The notes: generated from the sequence alone by a model not told the origin. DNA of 64,000 nt from Dama dama (GCF_033118175.1 NC_083691.1:21301001-21365000), one strand, 5' to 3'. Positions 19,691 to 31,227 are shown, numbered from the stretch's first letter. A program made the numbers and translations.

Positions 19691-22094
19691 TAGTTTTCAG
19701 ATTGTGTCAATCTACTGGCAACGAGTGTATTCTAGAGTATAATCCTAGGTCTGCAATAACAAGGAAAATGGTCACTGAGGGTGAATTTCATTTTGTTAAA
19801 GGGGATCAACACAGCACTGTGAGGATGACTGAGTAGTGGGCAGGTGAAGGGGGGCCTCAGGAATATGAAATAGAAGAAACCTGCCCTAGGGGGTGCTGTG
19901 TCACAGACCACTGGGCCATCAGCTTAAATTTACAGCAATAATATAACAGAGTTCCGTGCTATCAGAGCGTCCTAGCTCACTCTTCCTCTTTCTTTCATTT
20001 TCCCTTCTGCTAAAAGCACCATGTCCAACAGTTTAATATCTTATAGAGAATGTACCTTTCTGAATGATAAGCCCAATGAAATAGTTGGCAGCCTTACCGC
20101 AGCTAACACTTCCTTTTCACAGACTGTACACTGGGTGTTGAGGGACACCCAGCTCCATGCTCTGGATCTTGCCTCTTCCTTTCATCGCTGAGAAGGACAG
20201 AGCCGTTCTGTCTGGACACTTGCAGAACATCAGTTGCAGACTGTACATCCCCGTACCTGTCAGCATCGGCAGGGGAGTGACTGCCGCTTATCTGATGCTG
20301 AGGCAGACATCCAGCCCAATCATCTGTAAGTATTAGTCCCCAGGAGGACTTCTGCTGACATTTTAGTTTTTATAGTTTTAAACTAGAAATTGACAAAGAT
20401 GCTCAGACTGTGTGGAGCTGGTTAGATACCATTAACCAGCTCCTACACTACCAGTTCCTACCCTAGGAACTCGTTCCTAGGTGTGGTAGGAACTTGTTCT
20501 CCAGCGTTTCTTGACTCATACTGGTAAGAACTCCAAACCCTCGTGGCTGGGGTGCTAGTTCTCTTTCTGCTTGAGGTTCTGCAACTCTTCTGTCAGGATG
20601 GTTTCTCTGTTTTTGCTGCAGGTGGTCTGGTCTGCAGTGGAGCATAAGCTGTTGATTTTGGGAACATAACTGGGTCTTAGTTTTGCTTCAGTATTTGCAC
20701 ATAGCACAATGTCAAAGTCCCCAGTGTCCAGGAGGATGTCTAAACTTTGCTCTGCATCTTGTTTCCTGAGTCTGTGTTAAAGCAGAAGCTCCCTCTCTGT
20801 CTAAACTGAAGTCTGCTTTTTCTCGGCAGGATCCGTCATTCTGTGACTCAGAGCAGTAGGAGGGACATTTTAAACCTCTCTTTGGAGGGAAGCATCACTT
20901 TATGATTAGAATCTGAACATGTGGACCTCAGGGTACTTCCTCTGCAACATCATTAAACATGAACCAAGAGCAGCAGCAGCTCAATAGTAGTTTGGGGGTA
21001 TTATTGTTTATCACTTCATGCCTGGTGTCATCTGGGCTACATTAGCAGCAGTTGGAAAGCCCCCAAGCAATGCCTCCATCCCACGGGTCTCTGGCCACCT
21101 TTAGGCCAGATGTCATTGCATTATCTAAGGTCTTATGTGGTGCAGATGCAAACCAGGCAACCATGAGCTGTAAAACTCCAGATGATGGGTGTTTGTCCTG
21201 TGTGGGTACAGGAGTTATGGATGAAAAAGAAGGAGGACAGAAGCTCTGTAGCCACAACCTGGAATTTATGCTAGGTGACTGCAGCCTTGGGCATGAAGTC
21301 TAGACCTTGTCCATGTAGATCAGGGCCAAGGATGCTAAGGGGACTGGTCACCCTTCGGGAGAGAAACCACCTCTTTCTGATGCCTTGCAGTCAATTGACC
21401 AACTTAGGGGATGCAATAATGGTTCCCGTGGTCCTTCACCCACACTAGCAAAGGCCTTGGCATCAGCCAACTGCCCCACCCCCCCTCCCCACCCCAAGAC
21501 TGTCTGGCATCCTCCTGATGGTTGAACATATTCCAAGCTGACCACAAACTTGCTTTTTTCTCCTGCATGCAAAATCCAGCTACCATCAGATGGAAATATG
21601 ATGAGCCATCTTAGGGGACATGAGGCTTTGTTTTACAATGTGAAGTTAATGTACTCTCAGCTTAGTCTGTTCATTGCAGACAGAGCTTTGCCTCATTTGC
21701 AGAACAAATATATACCTTTGAACTTTTGGAAGATCCTTGCATAAAGAAGAAGGACTGGATTGATATTTATATCACTATGTTCATCAAGTATAAATAAGTC
21801 TCTGTTCATTAGAGCATTCTCTTTCCAGACCCAGCACACATTCATTTCACCAGAGAAAGCAAACATCTGAAAGATTTTTAACGACTTTATCCTTTGAATC
21901 TCTGGCCACAGAGAGGAAATGGAAAATAAATACATCCTGCTTATTACTTCAGTGTATGGTTAACTCTGAACTGCATTTAATTTGATTGTTAGATGTACCT
22001 CTATGTCACTCTAAGTTAGCAAGCACATTTCCAAAGTTATATATACTGTTTTTCCAATCTCAGAATTCAGATTTTTCTTCATCTTAATTAAAAA
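19691..22094. other. Repeat-poor stretch of 2.4 kb
   Basis: The longest run in the left half without a repeat I can name. It contains two adjacent hairpins (20410-20494), a possible non-coding exon (20123-20325), several short antisense-overlapping open frames with no recognisable domain, and a C-rich patch at 21472-21496. Freedom from ruminant repeats over this length may reflect constraint or chance. Confidence 0.5.
20410..20494. repeat. Two adjacent imperfect hairpins
   Basis: Hairpin 1: GTGT plus GGAGCTGGTTA (20410-20424) pairs with TAACCAGCTCC plus ACAC (20433-20448) with one bulged T. Hairpin 2: AGTTCCTAC plus CCTAGGAAC (20453-20470) pairs with GTTCCTAGG plus GTAGGAACT (20473-20494) with a four-base bulge and a two-base turn. 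Arms are 15 and 18 bp. Confidence 0.9.
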
Positions 22095-22330
22095 TGTGAT
22101 ATGAGCTAGCAGGAAAAACATCAGTTTTGGAATCATCAGACATTACTTCAAATCTCAGCTCCCCAAGTTATCACAGGGAGACTAGATTATTTACACTTTC
22201 TCAGCCTGCTTCCTTGACTAAATATAGAGATATACACTCATGTTTTGTGATGATTATCAAATGAGATTAAAGAGCCAAGTGCAAGTTCACAGTAGGAATC
22301 TGTCTTAGTTCAGTTTTCCTCTCCTCCAAG
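22095..22330 (+). mobile_element. MIR relic
   Basis: CAGTTTTGGAATCATCAGAC, ATTACTTCAAATCTCAGCTC, then AATGAGATTAAAGAGCC and TTCACAGTAGGAATCTG follow MIR in sense ('..ctctggagccagac..ttcgaatcccagctc..aaatgagataa..'). Confidence 0.5.
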
Positions 22331-22429
22331 GACCTCCTAGTGGAGTTACCATATGAAGACTTATCTCAATTTTGCTTTGAAATGCTTACTCATTTGCTAT
22401 TTAAAAAAAAATACAGCCTTTTGGGATTA

Positions 22430-22695
22430 CTCTTTGTTTCTTAATCCTTCAGTCCCTCTACAGTTCTACTAACTGGGCTTCCAGCTTTCAATCACTCCAC
22501 ATCCTTTGTGGATGCTCACCTTCCACCAGACCACCACCATTCCTAAGCACACTGTAAGCATCATCTTGTCCAAATTGATTATAGCCCTATTTCCCATATA
22601 AGCAAGTTTGAAGGTTGTCATTCATTTACTCTTTTATTCATTGATTCCATAAACAAGTGTGCATTTATCCCTGGGATGCATATATTCCTTGGAAA
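22430..22695. mobile_element. L2 relics (probable)
   Basis: 22450-22520 (CTACTAACTGGGCTTCCAGC) resembles the plus-strand L2 phrase 'ctcctaactggtctccctgc'. 22620-22695 (CATTTACTCTTTTATTCATT, AAACAAGTGTGCATTTATCC) resembles the reverse-complement L2 end, which seems to resume after the SINE at 22931. Confidence 0.35.
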
Positions 22696-22930
22696 GTGAA
22701 GTCGCTCAGTCATGTCTGACTCTTTGCAACCCCATGGACTGTAGCCTGCCAGGATCCTCCATCCATGGGATTTTCCACCCCCCCCCCCCCCCCCGCAAGA
22801 ATACTGGAGTGGGTTACCATTTCCTTCAATTTCCTTGACATTTCCAGGGGATCGTCCCTACCCAGGGATCAAACCCGGGTCTCCTACACTGAAGGCAGAC
22901 TCTTTACCATCTGAGCCATCAAGGAAGCCC
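22696..22930 (-). mobile_element. Bov-tA SINE with internal C17
   Basis: Minus-strand copy: GTCGCTCAGTCATGTCTGAC, AAGAATACTGGAGTGGGTTA and the head ATCTGAGCCATCAAGGAAGCCC. The expected phrase TTTTCCAGGCAAGAATAC is replaced by TTTTCCA, seventeen C, then GCAAGAATAC (C run 22778-22794). There is also a short local duplication (TTTCCTTCAATTTCCTTGAC). Flanks share CCTTGGAA. Confidence 0.95.
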
Positions 22931-23324
22931 ATACCTTGGAAGGTACAATGGAAACATGGGTAAATAAGGACCATCCTAAGACCACAAATCTCATGAGAAA
23001 AGAGACAAGAAATCACCTTGAGTAAGATGATCTAAATATTCTTCTAGAGGGCAGTAGTCTCTCCCTAACTGTAATCCCTCAATTTAAAAAATTTGATTTT
23101 GCTTGGCTTTTATTTTGCCTCAACGGTGAGAATTCTGAATGACTCCAAAAGGGTCACTCTGAGTTGATGACAAATGATTCTTTAGTTGGAACCTGTAGCA
23201 CATTATTTAAGTATTGGATTTCTTGGTACAATGTGAATGCCTATGGGCAAATGCTTTGCTACAATTATCTCCGAATCCCCAGTACAGGACATGATCTGCT
23301 TTCCCCAGTAAATAGATGAAAGAT
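22931..23324. other. L2-like remnant, then unassigned
   Basis: 22931-23000 (ACAATGGAAACATGGGTAAA) may continue the reverse-complement L2 interrupted by the SINE; the remainder is unassigned. Confidence 0.3.
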
Positions 23325-23525
23325 GGAAGGAGTACTGACTTCAGAGATGCGCTTTGAATTAAATTTTTGCTCTGTCATCTGTAGGAGCCAGAGCTGAGAC
23401 TTCATTTCCCTGAGGCTCAGTTTCTTTGAGTGTAAAAAGCTAACATCAAGGATTTAAAAATAATGCAATTCAGGTACACGATTCAAGACTTAGCACACAG
23501 TAGGTGCTCAAAACTTGTCAGTTCC
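23325..23525 (+). mobile_element. MIR relic
   Basis: GGAGTACTGACTTCAGAGAT, CTGAGGCTCAGTTTCTTTGA and GCACACAGTAGGTGCTCAAA follow MIR in sense, with the conserved core and 3' end both visible. Confidence 0.65.
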
Positions 23526-26500
23526 CTTCTCCCTCTCCTTCATTCATGGAAATCCACTGTAATAACAGATAAGGCAGTTATTACAATGCCTAGCACCTAA
23601 CCAGGAAACAATTAGTTATCTCTTCCTCTGTTCACTGTGGAGTCAGGATGCTGTGGTCCAGGCTTGCATTTGATCGGCAGCAGGTGGGGTAAATCTGTAC
23701 ATGTCCATTAACCCATGATCTACGTAGCATTCAAGCACATTTTTCTGTGAGTACGGCATACCTGAGACCTGATTACTTAGCAACAAAAGATGAGCAAGCA
23801 CGTGAATATAACTTGTTATTTAAATAGTATATAGGTCTTTGATCTACTGCATAAATCCTCGCTTAATTAAACTTCCATGAGCACTGAACCTGCCTCCTGC
23901 TTGTACTTCTTGCTGAGATCTTACTCCTTTTTTAAAAATATTGAGTGTGGCTCTTTCTCAACCCAGCTACATATATCTTTTGTACATTTGTTCTGAATTT
24001 ACTGAAATGCTAACTTTGCCTCAGGCTTTCCAAAAAGTTGGAATTCTTGAGACCTTTAAATGCCTTTCTGCTTAGATAAAAGGAAATAACTAGTTTCCCA
24101 CACTTTGACATTATGCTATGTATTTATGAATTTTTGAAAACTTCTTTTGAGTCACAGGGCATTATGTATACGGGAAGTGGGGAGTGACTGAGAAGAGATC
24201 AGATTGGGAAACCGGATATTCAGGCCACAGGCTCTGTTTCTTGTTGACAATGTAATTCAACCTTTCTTCACCATCTGCACTGGTAGCAAGGTGCTCGGAA
24301 ATTCTTCGCTGAATGACTTTTTTGCAATTAAAAGCATATGTATAAAGTTTGGAATAAGGAAACACATTTTTTTTTAATACTTTATATTTTTCTTTATGGC
24401 TTTTTCCTCAAAGATTCAAATATTAAAGCCATAACTTCTCAAGTAGAGACAGGAGGAGGTCTGTGGCTGTAAGCAAATGGATCTGTCACAAGACTAGAAT
24501 CTTGACTTGACTGATGCTTGTCCCATCAACTGTTCTGCCTTATTCTACTTGATATACAGTTAAGGAAGAAGTTAAGCAAAGTTAAACGCTGTGAGATAAC
24601 ATTTGAGAACTGTATCAGTCTCATTGTCGATTCTGGATGACCCAGTGAACATGCTATTTCTTTTTCTTTACGTATTCACTCAGCTCACAAAAACTCAGGT
24701 CCTCCTATGTGGCAAATACTATTGAGTGGAAAGCTAATACAACAATAATTCAATGAATTATTGTGACTGAACCAAAAATTGATGAGAATATGAGAAGACA
24801 TCTCATTCTTTCACTCATTCTATCTGAAATTACAGCTCAGTGTTTAAAGCTGATTTCCAGGCTAAGAGGTGACATATAAATGAAAAGCACCACCCACCCA
24901 CTCACTGCAAGCAAAGTGTGAAAACTGGTTAATTCACTGCAGAAAGAAAGAAAGACTCGAAGAGACTTTCAGGTGAGATGGGGTATGAATTTGGAAGAGA
25001 GAGAGGTCACCCCTTTCAGTCTCAGGATGTGGCAGCCTCTTCTATTCGCCTATTCATTGGCAAGCTTACCCCGTAGAGCAGAAGCTCTATGCTTCCTTTG
25101 GGTGGAGACTGTGAGTGTGTTGTGTTTCTATGTCTTTGTAGTACCATGACCTCAGACCCTTCCCCTCCATCTGTCATTCTGGAGGTTGGCCTGGTACAAA
25201 TCCACACTGGAGTTAGAGTCTGGTCCTAAACTCCAGTCTGCTTGACTAGAGCAATCACCTCCCTTCAATTCATCCCCATGCCTACCTGTTCCCAGAGAGC
25301 TTGAACTGGGCGTTTATTATTTTCATCTCTCTGGAACTCAAAATCCTCCCTTCTTTGAGGAACTGCTCTTCTTAACAAAAATATTGTGATTCAGGTTAGT
25401 ACACCATGATCCTCTATGACCAGAGACATTGTCCCAGAAGTGGACTTGCTGCCAACTTAAGTCACATGGAGTCTATATCCAGTATTTTTAAACTCCCAAA
25501 GCCTGAGAGGAGAAGGGACCTGGATCCCAGAATCATAGGAAAAAAAAAAAATCTATAGACTGTTTCCTGCCATGTAGTGCAGAAGAGAATCATCAAGTGG
25601 AATGGAGTAGGGGAAGCGGGAGGGTCTCCAGCCCCTCCTTTGTTAGCAAACCTGGGGGCAGCATGAATTTCTGTTTTTCCCCAGGGCTGATGTTCTAACC
25701 ATCCCCCTCCACCAGCGACAACGTGTTTTCACCAGTGCTTTCAGGACAGCGGTGTTTACTGACCTTTCTCCTACAGGAAAGCCCTTTATTTTCCTGTGGA
25801 ACAGATGTGAAAAAAGAATCTGGGTGAGGCCTTCAGCTGCCTGCACAGTGGTAGCTGTTTCAGTTTCGCAGGTCTACTCCATGAGGGAAACTGTTTCAGG
25901 CCCCTCTCTGGTCTCTTTTGGGAGAGCCTTGTGAGGCCCATGGGGCAGAGCCTGTGAGTGGGTGAATCCCCCTACATCTGTGATTTCCAAGGACCCAAGA
26001 CTCTATCACCAGGGTATAGAGAGGATCCACTAGTTTGCAAATAACTCTACCTGAATTCTGACTGGTGCTTAGCTGCGTGTTCCCCAGGTGGCAAGTACTT
26101 ATGTTTTGCCTTTTGCTGAAGGTCAGACTTTCTATTCTGAGATTTCAGACTGATTGGGTCTCCTGTTACCTCAGACATTTTCAAGTTAAGTCTTGAATTG
26201 ATAATTTGTCAGGCTTTTATTCTTGTTAGGTTAGAAACAAAGCTCTTTCCAGCTCTCTACATTCTAAAGAGAAACCAGGAGTCCTAATAACATCTAAAAA
26301 ATATAAGTATTTTATTGAAGCACTTTGTATTTTATTAAGAAAAATAATAGCATCTTTCCTAACCACACTTTATCCATTATGATCTGACAGTTGCTTCTCT
26401 CTCCAAAACCCATCTCTCATATTTTCTATAAATATGAATTTAAAATACAAGAACTAAGGAGTTTTAAAAGGTAGAAATACCAACATCATATTTTAGAGTG

Positions 26501-26604
26501 ATAGAAGCATTCATAAAAATAATTAATTAAGAGTTAAAGTGGGGTATCTGGGCACTAGGAATGAAGAAATTTTCTTCCTTATATGCTTTGTAGAACTGTT
26601 GAAC
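23526..26604. other. Repeat-poor 3 kb, no gene seen
   Basis: Largest stretch in the window without a confidently named repeat. A weak L2-like piece at 24670-24760, a perfect palindrome at 24742-24764 and an A12 run at 25541-25552 are the only structures noted. Open frames are all under 70 codons. Confidence 0.5.
24742..24764. repeat. 23-bp perfect palindrome
   Basis: ACAATAATTCA, one central A, TGAATTATTGT. Arms of 11 bp match exactly. AT-rich, so chance is a fair explanation. Confidence 0.9.
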
Positions 26605-26667
26605 AATTTCAATTATATGGACTTCCCAGTAATTCCCAGTATAATTTCAATTATACGGACTTCCCAG
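26605..26667 (+). repeat. 38-bp offset duplication across SINE start
   Basis: A 25-base segment (AATTTCAATTATATGGACTT + CCCAG) at 26605-26629 recurs at 26643-26667 with one change (T to C). The repeated unit includes the first bases of the Bov-tA head, so the duplication happened after the SINE inserted. Confidence 0.9.
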
Positions 26668-26884
26668 GTGGCACTAGTGGTAAATAACTGACCTGCCAAT
26701 TCAGGAGATGGAAGAGATGCCGTTTGGATCCCCTGGGTTGAGAAGATCCCCTGGAGGAGGGAATGGCAACCCACTCCAGTATTCTCGCCTGAAGAATCCC
26801 ATGGACAGTGGAGCCTGGAGGGCTAGAGTCCATGGGGTCGCAAAAAGTCAGACACGACTGAAGTGACTTGGCACACACACACAC
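26656..26884 (+). mobile_element. Bov-tA SINE
   Basis: Head GGACTTCCCAGGTGGCACTA, body CCACTCCAGTATTCTCGCCT, GGTCGCAAAAAGTCAGACAC, tail (AC)n. Its 5' edge has been locally duplicated (26605-26629). Confidence 0.95.
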
Positions 26885-26964
26885 GCATAGCTTTTATAAC
26901 ACTAAAATTAATTTAAATAACATGAAATGAGATAACATAATTAAGGTAACTTCCACACCATACA

Positions 26965-27080
26965 GTATCAGGAATTCCACTTTCTATCTAATTATTTAAC
27001 TGCAGGACCTCAAACAAGTCATTGTCCTTGCTAGGCTTGAGTTTCCTAGCTCAGTAAATGAGAGATTTGACCTAGAGTAT
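26965..27080 (+). mobile_element. MIR relic
   Basis: GACCTCAAACAAGTCATTGT and TTGAGTTTCCTAGCTCAGTA follow the MIR core in sense ('gaccttgggcaagtcactt..cctcagtttcctcatctgta'). Confidence 0.5.
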
Positions 27081-28354
27081 AATCCTTTTAAAAACTAAGA
27101 CTTTATTAACCTACTTAACATTTACAAACAATTCAGTGTAGTTATACAGATGCCATCTTTGAAGATCAAAGATTTTTTCCCTAATTTTAAGATGTAACCT
27201 TTTATCATAAGCATATTATTAAAGCAGGCAGGATCTAAAATAAACTTGCCAGCTTGTCTTATTATGAAAAATGTGATACAATGAACTATCTAGAAGAATA
27301 TGACTTTCACATCTTACCATATTTCATAAGAGGTCAGTATGCTTACCTTTTCCTTCCACCCTCACGGACAGAAAAAAATGTCCCCACCCTTTTAGAGCGG
27401 TTAAGTGTATCAGCAATAAAAGAGTTCTCTCTGCTTCTAGAAACTGGACACCTCCAGGGAGCATGGGGGCTTGACATACATGAATTTGTTTCACAGTACC
27501 TGGTCCTCAGTAGACTTTGAACAAATACTAGCTTATAGGATCATAAATTCACAGTATATATTTTGGGGTAATTAAGAAGAAGAAAAAAAAAAGAGTCATG
27601 GCAGTCATATTCTACTGCCCAATTGGCAAAAAGTGTCTCCTAGAAAGAAGCACATGCTTTCCACTCAGCATCCTTATGAGGACTGATGCCCCAGCTGTGA
27701 CTCTGGTTAGCTCTTCTCTCTGCCCTCCACAACTCTGAACTGGCTCTCTGTCCTTACAAGAAAATCAAAGGGAAATTAAAATTGAACTCAGGGAAGATGG
27801 CTGGTGGGAGTTAAAAACAGAAGAGCTAGTGGGTTTGGAAGTTTTATACGAGCTCTTCTTCTCACCCCCCACACAACACAATTAATTTCAAGTTGAAACA
27901 GATTTATTTATATACATATCTTACAGAACATTCTAGGGAAGTTTTCTTGACTTGGGCCAATTTCTAAGTGCTCTCCTCCCTTTCATTTTAAAAGAAACTT
28001 GAGACTCTGGTCCTTATTAAAGAGGAAGAAAGCATCATTGATGTCCAGCTTTCCTCTAGCTCCTCCGAATTTGAGCAGACTGCATGACTCATCTTTCCTA
28101 GAAATACAACAATGAGATCATCATGTCTGTTTCCTTCCCACTCTGAGTACAGTTGAATTGGTTTCCTCTGTGTTAAGGACTAGGTTTTTTTTTTCCCCCT
28201 GAAACAACATTTGCTTGTTAATACACAAGAATTTAATGATATAATTGGAACACAGCAAGAAAGAAAATGAGCAGAACTCAATAAATTCTTTCAGGTAGCT
28301 CAATCCCTCTCTAAAACCAAGACTGTGTAAATGATGGAAAGAGCTGTCTGCATT
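27081..28354. other. No assignable feature
   Basis: No repeat named. An 88-codon plus-strand frame at 27254-27520 has no recognisable domain; its end (CACAGTACCTGGTCCTCAGTAGAC) may itself be L2 or MIR derived. Confidence 0.45.
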
Positions 28355-28500
28355 TTTGTTTTAATGCCTCTTGGGACAGGGGACTCACCATCTCCAGAAG
28401 CAACTAGTCCTGTTTTTAACAATTCCTTTAGATGATTCTCACTTACAGGGACCTGAAGTCTGATGGGCTATAACCTTTGTTTCTTGTTAGCTGATATCCC
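28355..28500 (+). mobile_element. Possible L3/CR1 LINE relic
   Basis: GGGGACTCACCATCTCCAGA, then TTTAACAATTCCTTTAGATG and AACCTTTGTTTCTTGTTAGC resemble the L3/CR1 3' region ('ggggaactcactacctcc..gctctaattgttag..'). Confidence 0.4.
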
Positions 28501-28605
28501 TTCAGATCTGTGAAGACAATTATCCCATGATTTGTTCTACTTCAAGTATAGGGTCCATAGAACATGGTTTACTTCACTTTAGCTATTTAGTTGTGCTCCT
28601 AGATA

Positions 28606-28734
28606 AGTCCTGGAGAAGGAAATGGAAACTCACTCCAGTATTCTTGCCTGAGATATCCCAAGGACAGAGGAACCTGGAGGAAAGAAAGACCCTACAGTTC
28701 ACAGGGTCGTAAAGTGTCAGATACCACTTTGCAA

Positions 28735-28736
<2 letters not shown>
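28606..28736 (+). mobile_element. Bov-A monomer
   Basis: CCTGGAGAAGGAAATGGAAA, CTCACTCCAGTATTCTTGCC, AGGGTCGTAAAGTGTCAGAT. It leads directly into a long AC repeat followed by a second, shorter Bov-A piece. Confidence 0.92.

Positions 28737-28773
<37 letters not shown>
28737..28773. repeat. (AC)18 microsatellite
   Basis: Eighteen uninterrupted AC units between two Bov-A pieces; probably grew from the tail of the left monomer. Likely length-polymorphic. Confidence 0.97.
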
Positions 28774-28776
<3 letters not shown>

Positions 28777-28832
28777 GATAAGTCCATGGGGTAGCAAAGA
28801 GTTGGACACGACTGATCATGCATGCATGCACA
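28777..28832 (+). mobile_element. Bov-A 3' fragment
   Basis: GTCCATGGGGTAGCAAAGAG then TTGGACACGACTGATCATG, with an ATGC-repeat tail. It is the last 40 or so bases of a Bov-A unit. Confidence 0.85.
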
Positions 28833-29993
28833 CTAGATGAACACTTTGTCCTAAACTAATAAAAAACCCCTCAAATGTCAGGTTTTATATTTCTTTAAAT
28901 TGTTGTTTCACCAAATTGACAAGTTGCTACCACACAATAGGCAGCATATTTTTTGTCTGAATTACATGGATAAGTTGGCATTGCTGCTATCTAGACCAAG
29001 TCTCTTGTCAAAGCTATGAACACTTTTATTTTTTAAATTTCTTAATCTATTCCTGAAAAATGGTGTCTAAATCAGATTATTATGTCAATCCATGTGGGAT
29101 TCAATTTTTAATTTCTCATTGATTCATTTTGTATTATTTCTGTACAAATAGTTTGTAGCAAAGTGTATGATACTTATTCTATTTTTCTAGGATACTAATG
29201 TTCAGAGCTCATCCTCCCAGGCTATTCTGAGATTCCTTTTGAAACTGAAATTGGATAGAATGCCAGATTTATACCCAGCTGCAAAACATAAGGTTGCCCA
29301 AAGAAACAAACAGAACAAAAAAAATACAAAACAAAATCGGAGTATTAAGAAAATATCTGAATATCCCAAATAGCGGTCCAGCTGTAGGCCTATACATGAG
29401 GAAGCATAAAATGAAATGGAACTTTAAATATTCAATCTGGAAGGAATCATACGATTTACTGTGTAAGTTTAAGGGTACCAGTGAGTTAATTTTCAAATGA
29501 ATCTAATCTTGAAAGTGCAGACTCAGAATGTGAAAGCTAAAATAGAATCTAGAGAGATGAGAGCTCACAGGTTAAAAAAAAAAAATCAGTTGTCAGAAAC
29601 TGGGCAAAATGGCACCTGAGTCATTCTCTTGGGTTGGCCACTTGAAAACTGCCATGAGAAGGACAAGAACTGAATGTCCTCTATTCTAGATACAGTCTCT
29701 TTCTGTTGTGCCCCAGGAGACTGACTTACATTCTGCAGCATCACCGCCTTGGACATCTGAGTCAGAGAACCTAGTAGAACATTGGAGCCTGGAGAAGAGA
29801 AATTTGAGGATTTATGCTCACATCTCCTGTTCCCATCCACCGACACATGGCCCCGGTTCTCTTGGGTTTTGTAACTTTCCTTCCTTCTCTGGTCCTTCCA
29901 GGCTTCGAGGGAGTCATTACCAGCTCCCAGCTGGGCATGAAGACTGTCCTTCTGCCTTTTGGTTTTCTGAACCCTGCTCAACCAACAAAAATA
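28833..29993. other. No assignable repeat; long antisense frame
   Basis: No gene recognised. A minus-strand frame of 188 codons (29586-30152) begins in the neighbouring Bov-tA and stays open for about 140 codons through this unique DNA; it has no recognisable domain and is treated as a chance frame (see findings). Confidence 0.45.
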
Positions 29994-30001
29994 CTGCTCA
30001 T

Positions 30002-30187
30002 TCGTGTCTCTCTTTGCGATCCCGTGGACTGTAACCTGATGGGCTCCTCTGTCCATGGAATTCTCCAGACAAGAATACTGGAATGGGCTGCCATTTCCTC
30101 CTCCAGACGATTCCCTGGCCCAGGGACTGAACCCAGGTCTCCTGCAAAGCAAGCAGATTCTTTACCCTCTGAGCCACCAGGGAAACC
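30002..30187 (-). mobile_element. Bov-tA SINE
   Basis: Minus-strand copy: TTTGCGATCCCGTGGACTGT, AAGAATACTGGAATGGGCTG and the head CTGAGCCACCAGGGAAACC. Flanks share CTGCTCAT at 29994-30001 and 30188-30195. Confidence 0.95.
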
Positions 30188-30339
30188 CTGCTCATACCTC
30201 TATGAATAGGCCCTTCATTAAACAGCCTTTGCTTACCCCTCTGAGCCTATTTTCTGCTGAAACTGATTGCTATGACACCTGCAGGTATCACATGGTAAGA
30301 AAGATGGGTGAATATCTTGGAGGCAAGCACATGTACTTG

Positions 30340-30525
30340 ATGTTTTTGGAGTTAACAGTGGATTCAGATTAAAAAGACCTAGATTCTATTCTTAGTTCTG
30401 CATGTAACTGCTTTGTGACCTTGATAAAAGTAATTATCCTCTTAGAAACTCAACTTCCTCATCTGTAAAGTAGGGATAATATTTAACTCTCAGTCACATT
30501 GTATAAATGAAACTGTAAAAACTTA
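30340..30525 (+). mobile_element. MIR relic
   Basis: GATTCTATTCTTAGTTCTGC, then CTTTGTGACCTTGATAAAAG and CAACTTCCTCATCTGTAAAG with TAGGGATAATA: the full MIR core in sense. One of the clearer MIR copies. Confidence 0.75.
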
Positions 30526-31227
30526 ATATCGTCATCCACTGGTTTTTCCCGAATTTCCATCTCCTTTGGTTTCTGATAGCATTTTAGAAATAACTGATAA
30601 CAATGATAGGGGTAGTCCCCAATATTATCTTTCCCGTCCAGTCTCCTGATATCTCCTGGATTCCACTTCACATCCTAAAAGATCCTGCAAGCAACAGCAC
30701 TGGCACCCAAACCCAGATCTAGTGAGCGCAGTGTCTGTGTGAGGACCACCCAGGCTGGGAGTGGCCCATTTTGGGGCAAATCTTTTTCCATCACTCCCAC
30801 CTTCCCCGAGCCCACCCATGAAACCTTTCTTTATATTCACTTTTCTGAGATGCAGTTAAGTGGCTTGGACTAAGTGCCTTGTTTAACTTTAAAACTTTGC
30901 CTGAGTATTTTCAGAGTTTTTATAGGAAAGCCTTTTTTGGCTTTCTCCATGTTGGGCCAAGAAGGGCTTTTGCTTAAAAGATTCCCACTCTAACTATCCT
31001 AGGTTTCTGCTTCTGTATTGAATTTATTTGGGAATGTTGAGGAAAGAAAAGCCCAACAAGTTCTCTTCCCTGAAAGCAAAGCAAGTAAATATGCAAACTG
31101 TAATATGTGTTTAAATTCATTTAATAAAACCTCCTTTTATTGTAGCCCAATTGGATTGGATAAGAGCCAGTTTTCATAATGGGACTGACTTGAACCACTT
31201 TGGGACTTCAGTATCCTTAACCATTTC
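30526..31227. other. No assignable feature
   Basis: Nothing recognised; moderately GC-rich 30600-30800. Confidence 0.5.

Noticed and set aside
27254..27520. 88-codon open frame
   Set aside because: No domain recognised and the 3' part resembles an L2 or MIR end.
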